Shown here: positions 9,373 through 17,315 of the stretch, one piece after another
Position numbering within the stretch: the stretch's first letter is position 1
Layout: each line of letters begins with the position of its first letter
Source: Pelagomonas calceolata
Lineage: Eukaryota > Sar > Pelagophyceae > Pelagomonadales > Pelagomonadaceae
NCBI GenBank assembly: GCA_918797485.1
Contig: CAKKNE010000001.1
Location: 2,976,001-3,040,000 of the forward strand
Length of the DNA: 64,000 bases
Direction: 5' to 3'
The notes under the pieces: generated by a model
Database searches by the model: none
Told to the model about the DNA's origin: nothing
Seen by the model: only the letters and a program-made list of their open reading frames with translations
Translations under genes and position numbers: made by a program

Positions 9373-9967
9373 GGTCGCCGCGTCCTAGCGCCGCGCCGCG
9401 GAGCCGCACAACGCTTCCGCTTCCGGGCTTAGGCTTGGTTGCCTGGCGCCAGCGCTGCTGCGCGACGCGTGCTTGCCGGAACGTTGGCCTTCTCTCTCTG
9501 GCGGCAAGCGGGGCAGCCTCCTCGCGCACCGGTGGGCTGTCCCGGCTTTCACGGCTCGAGCCGGTGGTCGATATTGCCGGGGGCGTTACTGTATTTCCCT
9601 AGTGGGCGGCCGTCTTATGCCGCCCCCCGGCAGAGCTCGTGGCGCACGCCTCGGACAGCTCCCGGACGCATGGCGACGGGTGCGAGTCCGCTCCGTCGGC
9701 CGCTCTTGGGCAGCCCTCAGTGAGAGCGCCGCGAAGTGCCATTGGGAGCTCGCGTTCCGACGCGACCAGACCGTGTTGCGAGCGCCCGGGGGCGCCGGCG
9801 GCACTCTTGCGAGCGCCCGGGGCAGCCGGCGAATCTGTTCCGTCGGCCGCGGGGGGCAGACCAAGTGAGAGCGCAGCGAAGTGCCCACTGGGAGCTTACG
9901 TTCGACGCGAACAGACAGCCGGAGGCACTCATATCACCTCTGGTGGCGCGTTCAGGGACAGAGAGCC
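9373..9967. promoter_or_regulatory. Divergent promoter region (channel / IQ protein) with direct repeats
   Basis: A 595-bp gap between head-to-head starts. It contains an imperfect direct duplication of about 75 bp (9690-9765 and 9838-9912), each starting TCCGTCGGCCGC and running through GAGAGCGC-GCGAAGTGCC to TTCGACGCGA. Between the copies are two shorter copies of TTGCGAGCGCCCGGGG. No convincing gene was seen; open frames here lack family features. Confidence 0.45.
9690..9912. repeat. Imperfect direct repeat, 75 bp, spaced 148 bp
   Basis: Copy 1 covers about 9690-9765 and copy 2 about 9838-9912. They share GTCGGCCGC, then GAGAGCG(C)CGCGAAGTGCC, then GGGAGCT and TTCGACGCGA. Between them TTGCGAGCGCCCGGGG is itself repeated at about 9775 and 9808. 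This is visible directly; function is unknown. Confidence 0.6.
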
Positions 9968-10519
9968 ATGCCGTGCGTCGTCGAGAGCGGCCTCGAGGCG
10001 CGCGAGGCGGACAGCTTCGAGTACCGCCGGGCGGCCCTGGACCGGCTGCGCGACCGCGGCCTGCTGAGCGAGCGCGAGCACCGGCGAAAGCTGGCGCGCG
10101 CGCGCTCGCGGCTCGCGGAGCTCGAGCGCGCGCGCGCGGCCGAGGAGGCGGCGCGCGCGCGGGCCGCGGCGGCGGCCGTTGCCGAGCGGCGGCGCGCGGC
10201 GGACGCGGAGCGCGCGCGCGAGCGGCTCCGCGGCGCGTCCTACGGCGTGGACCACCTGCCGTCGCTCTGGTTCGCGGCGGTCGTCATCCAGAAGACGTGG
10301 CGCGGCGTCCTCTGCCGCGTCGTCGCGAAGGCCATCGTCATCCAGAAGTACTGGCGCGGGTGCTTCACGCGGAAAACCGCGCGCCGGCAGCGCGTGGCCG
10401 CCCAGGCCATCGTCATCCAGAAGTACTGGCGCGGCGCGGCGACGCGGCGGCGGCCGCGCCGCGCCCTCCGCGCCGGCGCGCGGTCCGTCGCGGCGGCGCG
10501 GAGCTTCCGGGGCCTCTAG
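9968..10519 (+). CDS. Small protein with three IQ (calmodulin-binding) motifs
   Basis: Taking the ATG at 9968 gives 183 residues; an in-frame ATG at 9881 would add 29 residues of unlikely composition. Residues 20-80 form an Arg/Ala/Glu-rich helix (RLRDRGLLSEREHRRKLARA). Three IQ motifs follow, about residues 102-150: VVIQKTWRGVLCR, IVIQKYWRGCFTR and IVIQKYWRGAATR. IQ motifs bind calmodulin or EF-hand light chains. Because it is divergent from a Ca2+-type channel gene, a shared calcium role is tempting but only inferred. It ends 24 bp from the convergent gene at 10544. No further domain is recognised. Confidence 0.78.
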   Translation: MPCVVESGLEAREADSFEYRRAALDRLRDRGLLSEREHRRKLARARSRLAELERARAAEEAARARAAAAAVAERRRAADAERARERLRGASYGVDHLPSLWFAAVVIQKTWRGVLCRVVAKAIVIQKYWRGCFTRKTARRQRVAAQAIVIQKYWRGAATRRRPRRALRAGARSVAAARSFRGL

Positions 10520-10543
10520 CTCCTAAATACTCCTAGATACGTA

Positions 10544-11032
10544 TCATTTTTTACGGCGCTTGGCGAGGTGGTCCACGCGGAGGACGCCGTCGCGCGGGTC
10601 GGGCGCGAGGGCGTCGCCGCGCCGGCCGCGCTTGCCCTTGCGGCTCCCGCCGCGCGCCGCGTCGCGCTTCTCCTTGGGCGCGACGACGCCGCTCTCGCGG
10701 CGCTCCGCGAGGCGCTTGCGCTCGCGCGCGTCCTCGGCGCGGCGGATGCCCAGCACCATCTTGAACGGCATCTTGGGGTTCCGCGGCGCCTTGCAGCCGA
10801 GCGCCGCGAGGCGCGCGTCGTCGCGGATCTTCCGCTGGCGCTTGTCGAGGCCCGTCGCGCCGAGGTCGAAGACGTCGCGCTTGGCCGCGCGCAGCGACAG
10901 CGGCGCGGGGGCCGCGGCCGCGCGCGGGCCCCGGTCCGGTTTCCGCCGCGCGGGCGCCTTCCTCTTCGTCTTCGCGGGGGCGTTGCCGCTGCGCGAGTAG
11001 GCCATGCCCGGCAGCGCGACGACCTCGGCCAT
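10544..11032 (-). CDS. DUF4602/C1orf131-like basic nucleolar protein
   Basis: A 162-residue, Lys/Arg-rich protein. The central block DVFDLGATGLDKRQRKIRDD and LAALGCKAPRNPKMPFK resembles the DUF4602 core (an F-G-x-x-G-x-x-K start, then A-x-LGAKPPK) of C1orf131/Faf1, small-subunit processome factors. The C terminus carries basic patches fitting nuclear or nucleolar targeting. Family length is normally somewhat larger. The match rests on one short block, so confidence is moderate. It is convergent with the IQ gene and divergent from rbfA. Confidence 0.5.
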   Translation of the reverse strand: MAEVVALPGMAYSRSGNAPAKTKRKAPARRKPDRGPRAAAAPAPLSLRAAKRDVFDLGATGLDKRQRKIRDDARLAALGCKAPRNPKMPFKMVLGIRRAEDARERKRLAERRESGVVAPKEKRDAARGGSRKGKRGRRGDALAPDPRDGVLRVDHLAKRRKK

Positions 11033-11367
11033 GGTTTGCGCTTGCAGCCCGCGATGCGTTCGAGCGTGCTTGCAGCCGCGACGCGTTCAGCGCGCTTGCA
11101 GCTCGCGACGCGTTTGCAGCTACAGCCTGGCGAGGAGTCCAGCACAAGCAATGCGTCCGATCTCGTCGCAGCAACAGCACGGACGCACGCAGGAGGGCAC
11201 GTACAATCACTGCCACTCTACGATAAGCGACAATGCGTCCAGAGGGCGACCAATTAGGCCAGGCTCAGGCTCAGGCCGGGCTAGTGTCTTACAGGCCGCT
11301 AGGTCGCAACTCGGGCTGAAGTGCAGGTCGGAGCGCATGTTAGGAGCGAGAGAGAGAACTGCAAAAG
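11033..11367. promoter_or_regulatory. Divergent promoter region DUF4602-like / rbfA
   Basis: A 335-bp gap between head-to-head genes. It has short GTTGCAG/GCTTGCAG iterations at 11035-11125 and one complete CTAG-bounded module at 11281-11302. No gene seen. Confidence 0.5.
11281..11302 (+). promoter_or_regulatory. CTAG-bounded promoter module, copy A
   Basis: A 22-bp word starting CTAGTGTCTTAC and ending GGCCGCTAG, 66 bp before the rbfA start codon. It is identical to copy B at 14489. See findings for the whole family. Confidence 0.6.
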
Positions 11368-11952
11368 GTGTGCATGATGAGGCGATGTCTGCTAGTAGTA
11401 GCAGCTCTCGCTGTCGCCGCCTTCCAGCACCCGTCCTGCAGCTCCTGCAGCCGCCTGCCGGCGAGGCTGCCGCCGCGGCCGGCGGCGGGCAACCGAAGGG
11501 CAGAAACGGGCGAAGCAACTAGGCGCCAGGCGCGCGTCGCGCAGCAGGTGCGGAGCGAGCTCGCGATATTAATCAGAGACGGCGCGACGCGCGTCAAGTC
11601 GACGGCGCGCGTCGACCCGGCGGTGCTGCGCGCGACGAGCGTCGTGGACGTGACGGTGTCGCCGGATTTGCGGGCCGCCACGGCCACGGTGACGACGCGC
11701 GGCGACGCCGCCCAAAAGCGCGAGGCCTTCAGTTGGCTCGTGGCGAACGCCAAGGGTTTTCGGTACGCCCTCGCGCAGCGGCTGCGCCACTCGAAGCGCG
11801 TGCCCGAGGTCACGTTCCGCAAGGCGGACGTCGGCGGCGCCGTGGCGCTGATGAGGTTGATTGACGAGGCCAATGAAGGCTTGGATGATGATGTCATCGA
11901 GGGCGGCCTCGACTTCGGTTTGGATCTCGACGAGTATGACGACGAAGACTAA
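11368..11952 (+). CDS. rbfA: Plastid-targeted ribosome-binding factor A (RbfA)
   Basis: 194 residues. Residues 50-175 follow the RbfA KH-like domain: RQARVAQQVRSELAILIRD, then VVDVTVSPDLRAATATVTT, FRYALAQRLRHSKRVPEVTF. RbfA helps 16S rRNA maturation in bacterial-type ribosomes. The N terminus MCMMRRCLLVVAALAVAAFQ is a signal peptide with Phe just after a small-residue cleavage context, followed by a Ser/Arg/Pro-rich stretch. That is the bipartite form used to enter red-derived secondary plastids, so plastid ribosome assembly is inferred. ATGs at 11374 and 11377 are alternative starts. The C terminus is acidic. It ends 12 bp from the convergent TPR gene. Confidence 0.88.
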   Translation: MCMMRRCLLVVAALAVAAFQHPSCSSCSRLPARLPPRPAAGNRRAETGEATRRQARVAQQVRSELAILIRDGATRVKSTARVDPAVLRATSVVDVTVSPDLRAATATVTTRGDAAQKREAFSWLVANAKGFRYALAQRLRHSKRVPEVTFRKADVGGAVALMRLIDEANEGLDDDVIEGGLDFGLDLDEYDDED

Positions 11953-11964
11953 GTAAAAATCACA

Positions 11965-12930
11965 TTATTGCTGGGCGCAGTCGCCCGCGTCGCCGCCGTT
12001 CTCGGTAAATTTGCCCTGCGCGGTCTCGACCCACTGCGTCACCTCCTTCGCTAATTTTTTGTTCTCCCGCAAGGCGAGCTTCTTCGCGCGCTCGGCGTCG
12101 CGCTTCAGCGCCAGCGCGCCCGCGTCGCTCGCGTTGAGTTCGAGCGCGACGTCCGCGTCGCGCAGCGCATGTCTCAGTTTCTTCTGCGCGAGGTTCGCGC
12201 GGCCGCGGACGACGCGCGCGCTACACAAAAACCGCGCCTTCAGCTCCTCTGTACTATTTGCGAGGCCGCCCGCCAGCGTCGCCGCCGACGTCGAGTCCCT
12301 CAGGCGATTGACCTTCAGGCCGCACTTCGCCAGGTTCAAGTACAAGGAGCACTGGAGCTCGGCGTCATTCACCACCAAAATAACTCGTCTTCGATCGAGG
12401 TCGTCCTCATCGACGCCGTCGTCGTACATCACGTCGACAGTTTTTGTCGAGACATCACTGAGCGTGCCACACCTCAATTGGGAGTTGGCATTGATCAGGA
12501 CTCGGGCGCCTGTCGTCGGTGGCCGCTTTAGAACTTTGAGGGCCCGTTCGTAATGAGCTGCAGCATTAACCCAGTCCTTCTCGCCGAAGAGCGCGTTGCC
12601 CCTCCTTTTCAATTCTGATGCGTCGCCGCATGCACTCTCATCCATCTCAAAATCTAACAACGAGGACGCCTTCGACGCCTCGACGGTGCCCTCGCCGCCG
12701 TCGTCGTAGACGACATCAACTGAATCGCCGCCATCGTAATCAGACACCAGGCAGGGCTCCCGCCCGACGCCGCGCGGCGCCCGCACTCGTCCGCCCGTGC
12801 GCAGCAGTCTCCTTCTCTTCTCCTTCGTCGTCTGCGCGTCGAGGGCGTCTGCTAATTGGCGCAGGAGGCCGGGGTCGAGGTCGCCGCCGGTTACACGGGC
12901 TTTCAGCGCCTCAACGGCGGCGTCTTCCAT
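11965..12930 (-). CDS. TPR protein with interleaved Tudor-like strands
   Basis: Starting at the ATG at 12930 gives 321 residues; the frame stays open upstream but runs into the TIM44 gene, so the longer form is unlikely. TPR helices are visible: ELKRRGNALFGEKDWVNAAA, then LQCSLYLNLAKCGLKVN, then LAQKKLRHALRDADVALELN. Two short segments, CLVSDYDGGDSVDVVYDDG and TLSDVSTKTVDVMYDDG, look like strands of a Tudor/SH3-like barrel. One lies before the TPRs and one is inserted between TPR helices. TPR arrays of this type often dock Hsp90/Hsp70 tails, but no such partner can be shown. It is convergent with rbfA, 12 bp apart. Confidence 0.65.
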   Translation of the reverse strand: MEDAAVEALKARVTGGDLDPGLLRQLADALDAQTTKEKRRRLLRTGGRVRAPRGVGREPCLVSDYDGGDSVDVVYDDGGEGTVEASKASSLLDFEMDESACGDASELKRRGNALFGEKDWVNAAAHYERALKVLKRPPTTGARVLINANSQLRCGTLSDVSTKTVDVMYDDGVDEDDLDRRRVILVVNDAELQCSLYLNLAKCGLKVNRLRDSTSAATLAGGLANSTEELKARFLCSARVVRGRANLAQKKLRHALRDADVALELNASDAGALALKRDAERAKKLALRENKKLAKEVTQWVETAQGKFTENGGDAGDCAQQ

Positions 12931-13227
12931 CTGTGCGTGAAGCCTGGCCTCGCTATCTAGCCTTAGCGGCACGCACCAGGGTGCCAAAGACACTCGATGT
13001 CGATGGCCAGAGAGCCTCTGCAGCAGTGCCACACGCCACGAGCGCGAGACGCAGCGTTGCTCCGAGGGTTGCAAACCGCTCGCACAGCTGTAATCAATCA
13101 GCACAAGACCGCAGCGGACGGCCTCGACGCGGAGCAGCAAGTAGCAGTGACCTCGCCCAGCGCAGTCACCAGTCACAGCTCGTCCTAGCCGTAGCTTTGA
13201 TAGCACAACAAGAAGAGCTTCAAGAGC

Positions 13228-14442
13228 ATGCGCGCGGCACGATTCGCCCTCGTGCGCGCGCCGGCCGCGGCGCGGCTGCGGCGGCCACCGCTCGCGCGCG
13301 GCGCTGCGGCGCGCTGGTCCGACAAGGCCAAGGCGGACAGCGATGCCGCGGCGGCCGACGCGGCGCGCGACGCGAAGTTCGACGCGGCCGACGCGGCGCG
13401 CGACGCGAAGTTCGACCAGCGCGACGCGAAGGCGGACGCCAAAACCGCCAAGGAGGACGCCAAAGCACAACAAGCCGCGAAGGACGAAGCGATGGGCCGC
13501 GAGCACGCCGAAAAACTCGCGAACGCCTGGGACAGCGTGCAGCAACGCGCCAAGAACTTCGACTGGCGCGCGGCGCTGCAGGGCGCCTCCAGCGAATTGC
13601 GGCGGGCCGTCGACGAATTGAGAGGAGAGAACCAACCCTCGGTCCTAAAAAGGAAGGTCGGCTTCCAGGACCAGGACCAGGCGCCCACAGAAACAAAAGA
13701 ATTTGATCCCCGGGAAGCGCAGCTCATGGTCATCGAGCAGGAGGACACGTGGGCCGAGCTCCGGGAGCGGCTGCGCAAGGCCCCGATCATTTCTGATATT
13801 CTCGACGGGACGCAGCGCGCGAGGAAGCGCATCAACGAAACCTCTGCCGCGAAGCGCGTCAAGGATCTGGGGGAAGATGCGAGAGAGTTCTGGGAGACGT
13901 CCCAGAACCCTTTGGTGTATCAAGCCTCGTCCATTGTGGACGCTGTTACTGCCGAAACCGACACGGCGGCGGCGACGCGAGAACTACGACGGCTCGACCC
14001 GAACTTTTCGCTGGAGGTCTGGCGCGACGGCGTGAGCGAAGAGCTGTGCCCGCAATTTGTGGACGCGTTTATCCAAGGAGATACGATGAAATTGAAACCT
14101 TGGTTGAGCGAAGGCCTGTTCTCTCGACTATCGCATGAAATCAGATTAAGGAAGGAGGAGGGATTAGTTTATGACGACGCGCAAATAACCGACTGCGAAA
14201 AAGTGGAAATTATAGCTGTCCAGGTCGACGAGCAGCGGTCGCCCATCCTCGTCGTGCAGTTCATGACGCAGCAGGTCAATTGTGTAAGGAACAGGGAGGG
14301 GGACGTCGTCGAGGGCTACCCGTCGGACATCCGCGCGTACTTCTACGTCATGGCGTTTCAAAGGGAATATGATGATCAGAGTCATGAGCTCGCTTGGAGG
14401 GTGGTCGACTTCCAGCTGGGCGGCGGGGAGCCGTACTACTAA
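13228..14442 (+). CDS. TIM44: TIM44-like mitochondrial inner-membrane import motor subunit
   Basis: 404 residues. The N terminus MRAARFALVRAPAAARLRRP is an Arg-rich mitochondrial presequence. A charged helix of DAARDAKFD-type repeats follows at about 38-75. The C-terminal Tim44 domain (about 250-404) contains the typical NFSLEVWRDGVSEELCPQFV, the DAFIQGDTMKLKPWLSE block and the closing AWRVVDFQLG. TIM44 anchors mtHsp70 to TIM23 on the matrix side. Length is close to that of yeast and human proteins. It shares a 297-bp divergent promoter with the TPR gene. Confidence 0.92.
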   Translation: MRAARFALVRAPAAARLRRPPLARGAAARWSDKAKADSDAAAADAARDAKFDAADAARDAKFDQRDAKADAKTAKEDAKAQQAAKDEAMGREHAEKLANAWDSVQQRAKNFDWRAALQGASSELRRAVDELRGENQPSVLKRKVGFQDQDQAPTETKEFDPREAQLMVIEQEDTWAELRERLRKAPIISDILDGTQRARKRINETSAAKRVKDLGEDAREFWETSQNPLVYQASSIVDAVTAETDTAAATRELRRLDPNFSLEVWRDGVSEELCPQFVDAFIQGDTMKLKPWLSEGLFSRLSHEIRLRKEEGLVYDDAQITDCEKVEIIAVQVDEQRSPILVVQFMTQQVNCVRNREGDVVEGYPSDIRAYFYVMAFQREYDDQSHELAWRVVDFQLGGGEPYY

Positions 14443-14488
14443 CTTGCTCGAGTGTTATCTTTCTGGGTCGCAGAGACGTTTCCGCAGG

Positions 14489-14510
14489 CTAGTGTCTTAC
14501 AGGCCGCTAG
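14489..14510 (+). promoter_or_regulatory. CTAG-bounded promoter module, copy B
   Basis: Identical in all 22 bases to copy A at 11281. It lies 47 bp after the TIM44 stop and 177 bp before the next start codon. Confidence 0.6.
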
Positions 14511-14686
14511 CTCATTATATTTTTTGTAGTCAAAATACCTAACACGAGGGTATAGCCTGCTCAGCGCCCGCCGCAAACACATCAGAGACCTCAGACAGGC
14601 CTCCTGCGCAGCGCGCGCCCATACTTTTGGTCCCAGGGCTTCCCAGGCGCTCTATCAAAAGACCCTCTCCCGAGGCCCAAACCACC

Positions 14687-15589
14687 ATGTCGCGCCCAGA
14701 GAAGGAACAGGCCCCCGTGCCGGGCATGATCACCTGCCTCGTGACCCCCAAACTCACGTTCAGTGTACCGCGCGACGCGCGCTGGCGCACCGCGGCCGAC
14801 GTGCCCCAACAGGCCCTCCAGCGCGGCTTCGCGCACCGCTTCCCGCTGCCGCCCGTGAATCTGGACAAGCTGCGCTTCGAGAGCGTCGGCTCGACCAAAG
14901 TATTAAATGATACGGCCGTCTACCGGCTGACGTCATGTGAAGAGGCCGACGAGAGAATATTAGCTTCATTGTTGAAGGGCTTGGAGGCCGCGGTGGACAC
15001 GAAGCACCGCGCGTCGCTGGAGAAGGCCCGCACCGACTTATTGGCTTCCTCCGCAACCTTCCAGGTCATGGCCGGCGAGGTCAAGGAAAGGCAGGACGAA
15101 GCGCGGAGCGCATTGGACAGGGAGGTCCTGAAGCTCAACGCGAGTCTAGCAACGACGTCGAAACGGCTGTTTCTTCTTGAAAGAGAGAACGCCTCACTGA
15201 AGACGCAGACGTCGGCGACGCGCGCTTTGCAAGGCGCGACGGACTCGAGGCTCGATGCGCTCGAGGCCGAAAATAGCAACCTCAAGGCGCGCAACGCGTC
15301 GCTCGAGGAGGCGCTCGCGGCTTTACTAGAAAGGTGCGACGCGCACGCGGCGCGGCTCGACGCCTGCGAGGCGCGCGCGGTCGCGCCGCCGCCGCCGCCT
15401 GCTGACGTCTCCGCTGGAGAAACGCAGACGGAGCTCTTCATAACGGATGAAAGCGCGCGCGTCCTGGCCGTGTCCAAACGGCCGGCGCTGTCGCCGCGCG
15501 CAGCGCCGTTCGAACCATCTGAAGGCGTCGCCGAGTACAAGGCCGACGACGTTCCCGCCGAGGGCGTGCGGGAGAGTAAGACAAATTAG
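14687..15589 (+). CDS. Unrecognised coiled-coil protein
   Basis: The ATG at 14687 sits in a good context (ACCACCATG) and gives 300 residues. Residues 10-90 form a globular part (MITCLVTPKLTFSVPRD, then LPPVNLDKLRFESVGSTKVL). Residues 90-240 are a long heptad-rich coiled coil (SLATTSKRLFLLERENASLK, then LDALEAENSNLKARNASLEE). The tail is acidic and Pro-rich. I do not recognise the family. The stop codon overlaps the 3' end of the convergent SHIPPO-repeat gene by 4 bp, so the two transcripts must overlap antisense. Confidence 0.7.
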   Translation: MSRPEKEQAPVPGMITCLVTPKLTFSVPRDARWRTAADVPQQALQRGFAHRFPLPPVNLDKLRFESVGSTKVLNDTAVYRLTSCEEADERILASLLKGLEAAVDTKHRASLEKARTDLLASSATFQVMAGEVKERQDEARSALDREVLKLNASLATTSKRLFLLERENASLKTQTSATRALQGATDSRLDALEAENSNLKARNASLEEALAALLERCDAHAARLDACEARAVAPPPPPADVSAGETQTELFITDESARVLAVSKRPALSPRAAPFEPSEGVAEYKADDVPAEGVRESKTN

Positions 15590-16776
15590 ACCCAGCGCCC
15601 CGTGTCGTTGAGGACGAAAGACGAATCGCGATTCCTCCTCGGCGCGTAGTACGCGGGCCCCGGCGCGTCCGAGCCCTTGGGCAGGAACTTGCGCTCGGTT
15701 TTCGACACGAAGGATGACGACAGGGCCGTCCGCCGCCGGGACCGCGCCGCGGTGCCTCCAACGTCGTACCAGCCCGGGCCCGGCGTCGGCGTGTGCGTTA
15801 TTCTACCTTGCGAGCGGCCCCAGCGGTCCGCGCCGAGCGTGTGCTTCCAGGCCGCGCGCGTCGCCTTCGCCTGGTCGAGGCGCGACGCGTTGAAACCCGC
15901 GATCGCGTCGTACTCGGGACCGGGCTGCTTGCGCTGCGCCTGTCGCATGTTTTCGTATTTTAACGCGACGTGCGTCGGCGGGACCACGATTTCGTTGCCC
16001 GGGATCGCCAGCGCTTTCAGGTACGCGCGGTCGACGCTCGACTCGTAGGACGGCGCCGGAGCATTCCCGCGCTTCGTGTGGCTCCGCGACCATTTTGGCG
16101 CCAGATCGCGGCCGTGCGCGTCGTAGGCCCTCCACGAGGGGTCGTAGGCGCCCGGCGCCGGCCCGAAGGACTGGTACTTGTGGCGGCTACTTGTACTGGA
16201 GAAGGCCGCGCGGTAGTTCGTGATATTTCTGGCCGCGGTCGTGACGTATTGACCTGGACCAGGCACTTTTTCGTCCCGCCCGAAGGCCGCATCAACACGA
16301 CCCCGCTCGACCGTCGGCTTGATGAAGTTGCCGGTTTCCCTCTCAACCTTCTCGGGCGGTGGAGCCGCCTCCGCGACGCCACAGAAGCCCGGCGCCGGCG
16401 TCTCGCGCAGGTGCCGCGGCGCGAAGGTCGGCCTCACCGTCCCGCTGCAGAAGCCGCCCGAGCCCTTGCACGACACCGAGCCGCCCCGGTGGATCAGCGT
16501 CGTGACCGGCTGGTAGGGGCCCGGCGTCGGATCAGAAGTGGACGCGACCCAGCCTCGAATAGCCGTGGACCCAAACCCCAAATCGGGGCCGACGGCCGCG
16601 ACGGGGACGGCCGTCGGGAACTTCGACGGGATCGAGGCCACGGACCGGCCGCTCCGCGTCGTGCCCTGGCTGCGCCGCGACGCCGGCGACGGCGCCTCGT
16701 CCCGTACTAACTCGCCGCGGCCGACGCTCAGCTCGTCGATTGCGGTGGCCGTGGGCACGGCGATGGCCATGGTCAT
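15586..16776 (-). CDS. SHIPPO/STPGR-repeat protein (axonemal type)
   Basis: Starting at the ATG at 16776 gives 396 residues; a second ATG lies two codons in. At least five Pro-Gly-Pro repeats are visible: DPTPGPYQPVTT, VPGPGQYVTT, FGPAPGAYDPS, PTPGPGWYDVGG, DAPGPAYYAPR. The spaced KxxPGPxxY pattern defines SHIPPO/STPGR proteins such as ODF3 and STPG1. Several of these bind the inside or outside of axonemal microtubules. The motif SSFVSKTERKFLP between repeats recalls the STPG family spacer. This fits the other cilium genes in the window. The exact orthologue cannot be named by eye. Confidence 0.75.
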   Translation of the reverse strand: MTMAIAVPTATAIDELSVGRGELVRDEAPSPASRRSQGTTRSGRSVASIPSKFPTAVPVAAVGPDLGFGSTAIRGWVASTSDPTPGPYQPVTTLIHRGGSVSCKGSGGFCSGTVRPTFAPRHLRETPAPGFCGVAEAAPPPEKVERETGNFIKPTVERGRVDAAFGRDEKVPGPGQYVTTAARNITNYRAAFSSTSSRHKYQSFGPAPGAYDPSWRAYDAHGRDLAPKWSRSHTKRGNAPAPSYESSVDRAYLKALAIPGNEIVVPPTHVALKYENMRQAQRKQPGPEYDAIAGFNASRLDQAKATRAAWKHTLGADRWGRSQGRITHTPTPGPGWYDVGGTAARSRRRTALSSSFVSKTERKFLPKGSDAPGPAYYAPRRNRDSSFVLNDTGRWV

Positions 16777-17315
16777 CCTGGGCAGCCTCTTTGCGGCTTG
16801 GGGGTGCGCGTGGGCCTTGAATGGACCGCGCGCGCAGCCCGATTGGTCTCGGTTGCGAGTTCTTGGCACTGCAAAGGCGCGCTGTTGCGAGGCTCTCCCA
16901 GCGCCCAAAAAGTGGCAAGGTCCGGCGGACCCAGGCTTTTGGAGGGATCTATATACGTGTCCATCCCAGCCCTTTGGAACGATATATAGAGATATTTAGG
17001 CCAATCACTTCTGGCCAGCAAAACCCGGCACCTCAAATTCGATTTTAGCCGCTGCATCCTAAAATTGCCGTGTACGGCCGCTCATTTCGCCTGTGGCGGC
17101 GTGGTAGCCGCTCAGGTCAACCTCCGAGCGCCCCGTGCTGGCAGGCCAGGCTTTTTTTCGACGTACCGCCGCGATTGACGCTGCGCGGGCGCGATAAACC
17201 AAAGCCGTCGTTTGGGGCCAGCGCGGGCGACCGACGCCGCGCAGCGCCGCGAACGCACGCACAGCGGCGCCGCGCGCCCCGAGGAGCCGCGGACGACCGC
17301 GGACACCCGTAACGG
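16777..17315. promoter_or_regulatory. Divergent promoter region SHIPPO-repeat / ORC2
   Basis: A 539-bp gap between head-to-head genes. A locally AT-rich patch at 16945-17000 contains CTATATAC and GATATATAGAGATAT, unusual in this GC-rich DNA and a candidate TATA-like core. No CTAG-bounded module and no gene seen. Confidence 0.4.

Noticed and set aside
12931-13635. N-terminal extension of the TPR protein frame
   Set aside because: The open frame continues upstream but overlaps the TIM44 gene on the other strand and has random-looking composition; ATG at 12930 starts a sensible protein.
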